Source of the DNA: JAKFWF01 sp963732635
GTDB taxonomy: Bacteria; Pseudomonadota; Alphaproteobacteria; Rhizobiales; Hyphomicrobiaceae
Direction: 5' to 3'
Length of the DNA stretch: 64,000 bases
Assembly (NCBI GenBank): GCA_963732635.1
Contig: CAVTAL010000019.1
Coordinates: 367,184-431,183, forward strand
Shown here: piece after piece, positions 56,461 through 64,000 of the stretch
How the letters are laid out: every line of letters begins with the position of its first letter
How positions within the stretch are numbered: position 1 is the stretch's first letter
Translations under genes and position numbers: made by a program
The notes under the pieces: generated by a model
Databases searched by the model: none
Seen by the model: the letters and a program-made list of their open reading frames with translations, nothing else
Told to the model about the DNA's origin: nothing

Positions 56461-57484
56461 TTATCGGGGGAACAATTGCGGTAGCCGCTCTGCGAGAAGT
56501 CCGGCCAGCACTTCGGCAGGGTCGGTTGCCAGAGGGGTCAAGGCTGCGAACAGTGCCGATAATTGATCGGGACCGATATCGGTCAAGGCGACAGGCTGAT
56601 ACCACCCACACGCAACTAGCGAAGCCCGATAAGCCTGCTCATTTGTGGTCAAGGCATGGAGGCGCGGCGCAAGGCCTATCACCGGCAAACCGGCCGCAAC
56701 CGCGTCGGACACCATCGACGACGAATCGTCCGTCACCACTGCCGCGTCGCAGTTGGCTAGCAATTGGGCGAGCGGGATGGCGTCCGGCTTTCGGACGTCG
56801 GCAAACACTGCGATCGGCGTGCCCGATTGCGCTGCCAGTTCGGCCAATTGGTCGCTCACCAAGTCAGGTGTGCGGCGTGAATTGGTCAAGTGCCAGATCA
56901 TGCCTCTGGTGGCGGTCGATGTCACCAACGCTGAGAGGCGTTGCCAGTCGGCAGGCTCGAAAGATGTTTCGCCCGATGGACCGCCGACCAGTAGCGCGAC
57001 ATGCCGTGGGGGCGCACTGGGCGCTTTCGAGCGGGTGGCTCGGGCAAAATTGGCTGCTGGGGAGGGCTTCAGCGCGAAGGCGTGATTGGGTCGATCGGTT
57101 TGCGATGCGTAGGACGTGAGAACAAGATTGAAGCTTTCCGGGCGAAACCTGCGCAACGAGCCATAGAAAATGTTGGTCGCGCCTTTCAGCCTTGAATAGG
57201 CGACGTTGGCGGCAAGGGTTTCGGCTCCGGCCGATACAACCAGATCGCATGTCGGTAGAGTGGTTGGATCAAGCCCATATACCATGCTCAGTAATCGGGC
57301 TGCCGCTACGCCGCTGTTGCTCCAGGCGCCCAGCACGGCGCCGGACCAGCGGCCGCGTCGGACTTCAATGTCGCGTGATCTCGATCGGTCGTTGCCGTCG
57401 TGCTGCATCCAGAATGCCTTCGGCGAGATTGAAATGCCCAGGACGTCCGTCGGAAAGCAGCAGCGCCTTAAGAGGTGTGCTCAA
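56461..57484 (-). pseudogene. ELM1-type (DUF1022) glycosyltransferase-like protein, one frameshift
   Basis: The long frame (56461-57408) starts with meaningless residues, while another frame upstream reads KALLLSDGRPGHFNLAEG and RRQRPIEITR, the conserved ELM1 N-terminus. Dropping one base near 57368 joins them as EITRLEVRRGRW. The restored protein is about 340 residues with CDLVVSAGAETLAANV, LLVGGPS and VTDDSSSMVSDAVAAGLPV, a GT-B-like donor site. Bacterial ELM1 proteins are suspected glycosyltransferases for envelope glycolipids. A TTG at 57484 is the likeliest start. Confidence 0.78.
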
Positions 57485-57716
57485 GATCGATACCCCGAGA
57501 GGGTAAGTGGTGGGTCCGGTAGGACTTTAGCCGGCAAGCTGAATGTCCAGGTTTGCTATACTATGCAGATCATCGTCGGTCAGCATTGGTCCAGGCTTCT
57601 CGGACGTCGGCGCGAGGGTGTCAACGGCGCGCCGGGGGCGAAGCTCAACAAGCCGGCACCATTGCGGCCCTCGGATACGTCTGCTCTCGAAGACAAGAAC
57701 AGGCAAGGGTTGCGGT

Positions 57717-59345
57717 TCAAACAGGTTTGGCGACAGCGTCCTGTCGCCTCTGACCGGACTTCGAAAGTAAGCGACTAGCGGCACCTACTTTGACCCTGTC
57801 GATGAAATAGCGATCGATGGTGGTGACGTTCAGGAAGTTGCCGCACAGAGCGACGTGCCCGTCTGGCCGCAACAGGTAACACGATCTGCGTGGTACCATC
57901 GCACGTTCGAGTTCAGCGTCGTTGATGGGGGTGGCGGGAACAATCCGAACCTGCAGCAGACCATCGTGGTCGTCGCGCACCTCGGCAGCAACCGGTACGT
58001 GCCCGAACACCAGCAGAGTGAATTTGGTATCGTCTAGGTACTGGTAAAGATCCCCGACCTCACCGTCGGCCTCGAATTGGAGCTTGAGCCACGGAAAGCG
58101 ATCGCCCGCATTCGGCGCACTCGCCGGCAGGCCGCCGAGATGCTCTGACAGTGAACTGTTGGGGTAGGCAATTCCAGTCTGAGACACCGTGCGGAAAGCG
58201 AGCTTGCGCACCCGTTCGAATGTCATTGCGCGCGCGGCAATTCTCCCAATGATGCGGGTCCGCACCAGGCGTGCAAACCAATTGTCGGCGACTAAAAGCT
58301 GGAATGCGCGATCAGTCGTCTCCAGCAGCCGCCGGGCGACGGGCATTCGCTCCTGCTCGTAGGTGTCTAGCAGTTTCGCATCAGCCTCGCCGTTGATGAC
58401 GAGCGCAAGCTTCCAGGCGAGATTGTAGGCGTCCTGCAGTCCGGTGTTCATGCCTTGCCCGCCCATGGGGCTGTGCACGTGCGCGGCGTCGCCCAACAGG
58501 AAGCATCGCTCGCTCCGAAACCGTTCGGCGGCGCGATGATAGATCCGATAAGTCGAGAACCAGCTGCAAGACTTAAATTCCAGCGTCGTGCCGGCTTCAT
58601 GTTTGATCGAAGGAGCAAGTGCGTCGAACGAAATATCGTCATGGTTGCGGAATTCTTTCGGCAGGATGCCGATGACACGCCAGCGATCGTGACCGGGCAT
58701 CGGGAAAAACAGGTGAAATCCATCGCGCCATAGGTAGATATTAAGTTCGCTGGGCCGCATCGGACCGGTTGCTTCCGTGTCGGCGACGAAAAACGTATGC
58801 TCGTATGGAGCTCCGGGAAAGCCTATGCCGCACATCTCGCGCACCGGACTGCGTGAGCCGTCGCAGCCGGCAGTCCAGTTCGCTCGAATCTCGCGGCGGG
58901 TGCCGTCGGGCAGCTTGAGCGTTAGCTCGACGTGATTGGGGGTTTGTCTGAGGGCAATGAGTTCGGTGCGCCATTGGACGTGGACACCGAGCGCGGTGAG
59001 GTGTTCGCCGAGAATATGCTCATTTTCGTCCTGACCCAACGCCAATACGAAAGGATACGGGCTCACGCCCGCGCCAATGTCGCCGAGTGGAACGCGGGCC
59101 GTCCAACGGCCATTCGTCCACATGTTTGCGCCGGTGCCTCGGGCACCGCGCGACAGGGCTTCGTCAGCAATCCCCAACTTCGAATAGATCTCGAGTGTGC
59201 GTGCATGCACGGCCATGGCACGTGTCTGCTGCGCAGGACCGGAATGCCGGTCAATGATCATTGGTTTGATGCCGCGCCGCGCCAATTGGTTCGCGAGCAT
59301 TAGGCCGGTTGGACCGGCGCCGATTATGACCACCTCGGAATGCAT
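57717..59345 (-). CDS. FAD-dependent aromatic monooxygenase (PheA/TfdB/MhpA-type)
   Basis: A 542-residue class A flavoprotein hydroxylase. The N-terminus has the FAD fold VVIIGAGPTGLMLANQLARRG, the central DG motif CDGSRSPVR, and FLLGDAAHVHSPMGGQGMN, where the GD motif contacts the riboflavin ribityl. A C-terminal thioredoxin-like domain follows, as in phenol hydroxylases. The aromatic substrate cannot be named. The start MHSEVVIIG is preferred over an ATG four codons earlier, since GGGG lies six bases before it. It is a single gene. Confidence 0.86.
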   Translation of the reverse strand: MHSEVVIIGAGPTGLMLANQLARRGIKPMIIDRHSGPAQQTRAMAVHARTLEIYSKLGIADEALSRGARGTGANMWTNGRWTARVPLGDIGAGVSPYPFVLALGQDENEHILGEHLTALGVHVQWRTELIALRQTPNHVELTLKLPDGTRREIRANWTAGCDGSRSPVREMCGIGFPGAPYEHTFFVADTEATGPMRPSELNIYLWRDGFHLFFPMPGHDRWRVIGILPKEFRNHDDISFDALAPSIKHEAGTTLEFKSCSWFSTYRIYHRAAERFRSERCFLLGDAAHVHSPMGGQGMNTGLQDAYNLAWKLALVINGEADAKLLDTYEQERMPVARRLLETTDRAFQLLVADNWFARLVRTRIIGRIAARAMTFERVRKLAFRTVSQTGIAYPNSSLSEHLGGLPASAPNAGDRFPWLKLQFEADGEVGDLYQYLDDTKFTLLVFGHVPVAAEVRDDHDGLLQVRIVPATPINDAELERAMVPRRSCYLLRPDGHVALCGNFLNVTTIDRYFIDRVKVGAASRLLSKSGQRRQDAVAKPV

Positions 59346-59617
59346 GTGAGGCCCCATTTCAGTTCAGTGACGAGAATCTCTCTGGTTTCGCTCCTACAAG
59401 AGCATGTTTGCCAAACTTTTCCCGGACCTGCTGTGAGAAGGTCCTACGCCGGTATTTGGGGACCTGCTGCAATGTTGCGGCGTGAACCAAGGTCAGGATT
59501 TGGTTACGCTGCACTCCATACCAACGTCGGTGCCGCTCATCAATCCGCGGACCCACTTCGAACCGCATCATCGTGCAAACCCAACTTCGATGCCGTCGAA
59601 CCAAGTTTTTGAACGAT

Positions 59618-59694
59618 TGGTGGGCCCGGCAGGACTTGAACCTGCAACCAGACGGTTATGAGCCGTCAGCTCTAACCAATTGAGCTACGGGCCC
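59618..59694 (-). tRNA. tRNA with CAT anticodon (elongator Met or Ile2)
   Basis: A 77-base cloverleaf with encoded CCA: acceptor GGGCCCG/CGGGCCC, D arm with AATTGGTTA, anticodon loop CTCATAA, and T arm GCAGG/CCTGC. The anticodon CAT may be methionine elongator or, if the C is lysidine-modified, isoleucine reading AUA. The missing initiator mismatch at 1-72 excludes tRNA-fMet. It lies upstream of the rrn operon on the other strand. Confidence 0.92.
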
Positions 59695-60139
59695 CACATT
59701 TCATTCGCAACAGATTGTAGCCAACGCCTCGTCCATTCGAGAAAGTTGGGCGCTCTATCGCACTATTTCGCATCGGTCGGCCAGTGCACCCAGCAATCGC
59801 AAAAGTCGAACACGCCACACTGATTGGCTTAATGGGTTGACCGACCGCGTGTCATGGCGAACCGGCTGCAACCCGCTACGGCAACCGTCACGGCCCGCCC
59901 AACGAACGCGCTTATCGCTCACTTGAGAGCGGCGGCCAAGACCGAAAACGAACCAATCCCGCGAAGACAGCTAGGTTGCAAATCCCCAGCATCACAGAAG
60001 CGTCCTGGAATACCGTCAGCGCTCAGCTTATCGAGTGAGCTTCCGTTGGGGTCAGCAAAGCAATCGTCGTCCCGCAAGCAGTTTGCAGCAGTCCCGCGCC
60101 GCCGATCTGGGCAGGGTGTGTGGATAAATGAAATGGCAG
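59695..60139. other. Intergenic region before the rrn promoter
   Basis: About 445 bases between the CAT tRNA and the rrn promoter. The only sizeable open frame (59854-60225) has no start signal, no family resemblance and runs through the promoter, so I treat the region as non-coding. TACAAT on the - strand upstream of the tRNA may be its -10, but no -35 is clear. Confidence 0.4.
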
Positions 60140-60168
60140 TTGACACGCACAGAGGTGGCGGCTATATC
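60140..60168 (+). promoter_or_regulatory. rrn operon sigma-70 promoter
   Basis: TTGACA at 60140-60145 is followed after 17 bases by TATATC at 60163-60168, with GC-rich DNA just downstream, as in growth-rate-controlled stable-RNA promoters. It lies about 390 bases before mature 16S and upstream of boxA. Confidence 0.72.
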
Positions 60169-60313
60169 CCCGTTCGTCACCAGGGCACACAGTGCTTTGG
60201 CGCCCTGACGGGCATCTTCTTCTGATCAAACCCGAGGTTCACACTGGGACACCAGTGGAAGCCTCGTTGTTTCGGTCTCAGCCACGCAAGTGGTTTGAGG
60301 GTGCTTGGTCGAC

Positions 60314-60325
60314 CGCTCTTTGACA
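60314..60325 (+). promoter_or_regulatory. boxA antitermination site in the rrn leader
   Basis: CGCTCTTTGACA matches the boxA element (TGCTCTTTAACA in Escherichia coli) that loads Nus factors on rRNA transcripts to prevent premature termination. It lies within the leader between the promoter and 16S. Confidence 0.75.
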
Positions 60326-60557
60326 ATCAAATATTGAAGAAAAGGAAACGCAGGCGGCGGGGTCCTTGCGGATGGTCGATCTTGGCAACAAGAGGCGATC
60401 GTCGACAAGACTCTGGTAGATCTGCGTTTCAACACGCCATCACATGGCGCTTTTTGGTTGGGGCAACCTGATTGAATGAGCGCGTTTATGTGAAGGTGCC
60501 CGTTACGCAGTCATCCTTAGAGTGACTTCCTCTAAGCCAAACCAGAATCAAATCTTT

Positions 60558-62047
<1,490 letters not shown>

Positions 62048-62229
62048 GAGCCATTCAGCTTCATCTCGGTTCGCCGAGATTGGCGAATAGCTCGCTTTGG
62101 GACAAAAGATGCCGGTCGAGGAGTTGTTCCGGTTTCTAAATACACAGCGGGATCACGCCGCCTTCGTTTCCTTTTCTTCACATGGACGCAAGCCAGACTG
62201 GCAACCAGGCACTCTGGCAACCAGGCTCT

Positions 62230-62306
62230 GGGCCTGTAGCTCAGTTGGTTAGAGCGCGCGCTTGATAAGCGTGAGGTCGGAAGTTCAAGTCTTCCCAGGC
62301 CCACCA
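62230..62306 (+). tRNA. tRNA-Ile (GAT)
   Basis: A 77-base tRNA in the 16S-23S spacer: acceptor GGGCCTG/CAGGCCC, anticodon loop CTTGATAAG (GAT), encoded CCA. It is processed from the rrn transcript. Confidence 0.96.
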
Positions 62307-62355
62307 CGCATTTCCAGCTGTTGGCGCCTACTTGGTCGCCGGCGACAACCAAAAT

Positions 62356-62431
62356 GGGGTCATAGCTCAGTTGGGAGAGCGCGTGCTTTGCAAGCATGAG
62401 GTCGTCGGTTCGATCCCGTCTGACTCCACCA
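62356..62431 (+). tRNA. tRNA-Ala (TGC)
   Basis: A 76-base spacer tRNA: acceptor GGGGTCA/TGACTCC, anticodon loop CTTTGCAAG (TGC), encoded CCA. The Ile-Ala order is the standard bacterial rrn spacer pair. Confidence 0.96.
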
Positions 62432-62720
62432 TTCGCGTTTGGTTACGCTTGAGTGGTGAGAATGAAGCGTCCATGCTGAAGATATCAAATACCCACCGGG
62501 TCCGCCCGGAACGGGTTCTGTTATACATCGTAAAGAGGAGATGAGCCGGAGACTTGAGCGCGTGCGCTTGGGTCGTTCTTCGGAACATGGGGGCGCTTGA
62601 CCGCAACCTCAGTCAGGGTTCATTTCAATTGACTTCTGGTCGAATACAGCTGTGTTCACGCAGATCTTGCCAGTGCCGACGTGGTGCTGGCTGGAGGTGT
62701 GGGCATTGCTAATGAGAGCG

Positions 62721-64000
<1,280 letters not shown>

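Noticed and set aside
59854..60225. 123-residue open frame upstream of the rrn operon
   Set aside because: No ribosome site, no recognisable family, and it overlaps the rrn promoter.

Overview
The window comes from an alphaproteobacterium. The 16S gene, the 16S-tRNA-Ile-tRNA-Ala-23S order, a PurS/PurQ-associated 45-residue membrane protein and a zeta-type (DUF1476) F1-ATPase inhibitor all point there. The DNA is GC-rich and genes sit on both strands. The order (Rhizobiales-like or Rhodospirillales-like) could not be decided from reading alone.

Layout. 1-7.6 kb: a broken MocR-type aminotransferase, a small membrane protein, an L,D-transpeptidase, an unpaired methylmalonyl-CoA mutase small subunit, two secreted proteins (one a frameshifted von Willebrand A protein) and a nitroreductase. 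7.8-21 kb: a Pel-type exopolysaccharide locus. Four tandem proteins of the GH114/TM1410 (PelA hydrolase-like) fold on the + strand converge on a - strand operon running PelA-type deacetylase, TPR protein, PelD-like, PelE-like, PelF and PelG. 21.2-26.5 kb: RimK, a succinyl-CoA-ligase-like pair, a secreted caspase-like protein, a GFA protein and a Gfo/Idh/MocA oxidoreductase. 26.6-30.3 kb: an extracytoplasmic flavinylation module made of a DUF2271 protein, a PepSY-flavodoxin reductase and ApbE.

31.0-37.7 kb is a 6.7-kb genomic island in tRNA-Val(CAC), bounded by perfect 53-bp direct repeats. It carries a decayed tyrosine integrase, an ImmA/IrrE-like peptidase, a frameshifted asparagine synthetase, restriction-modification fragments split by an IS21 fragment, and two decayed mobile-element proteins. 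37.9-49.6 kb: transketolase, an SGNH hydrolase, a GST and the purine genes purC-purS-membrane protein-purQ-purL plus purB. 49.7-59.3 kb: a DadA-like oxidase, a YkgJ protein, fadD with a MerR regulator, an ACP/ketoacyl-synthase pair, a cyclophilin-like protein, an ELM1 protein and an FAD monooxygenase. 59.6-64 kb: a CAT-anticodon tRNA and an rrn operon with a visible promoter and boxA; the 23S runs off the end.

Single-base frameshifts recur, including one in purL, which is normally essential for purine prototrophy. Some broken genes may therefore be sequence errors. The island shows a much higher frameshift density and is probably truly decaying.
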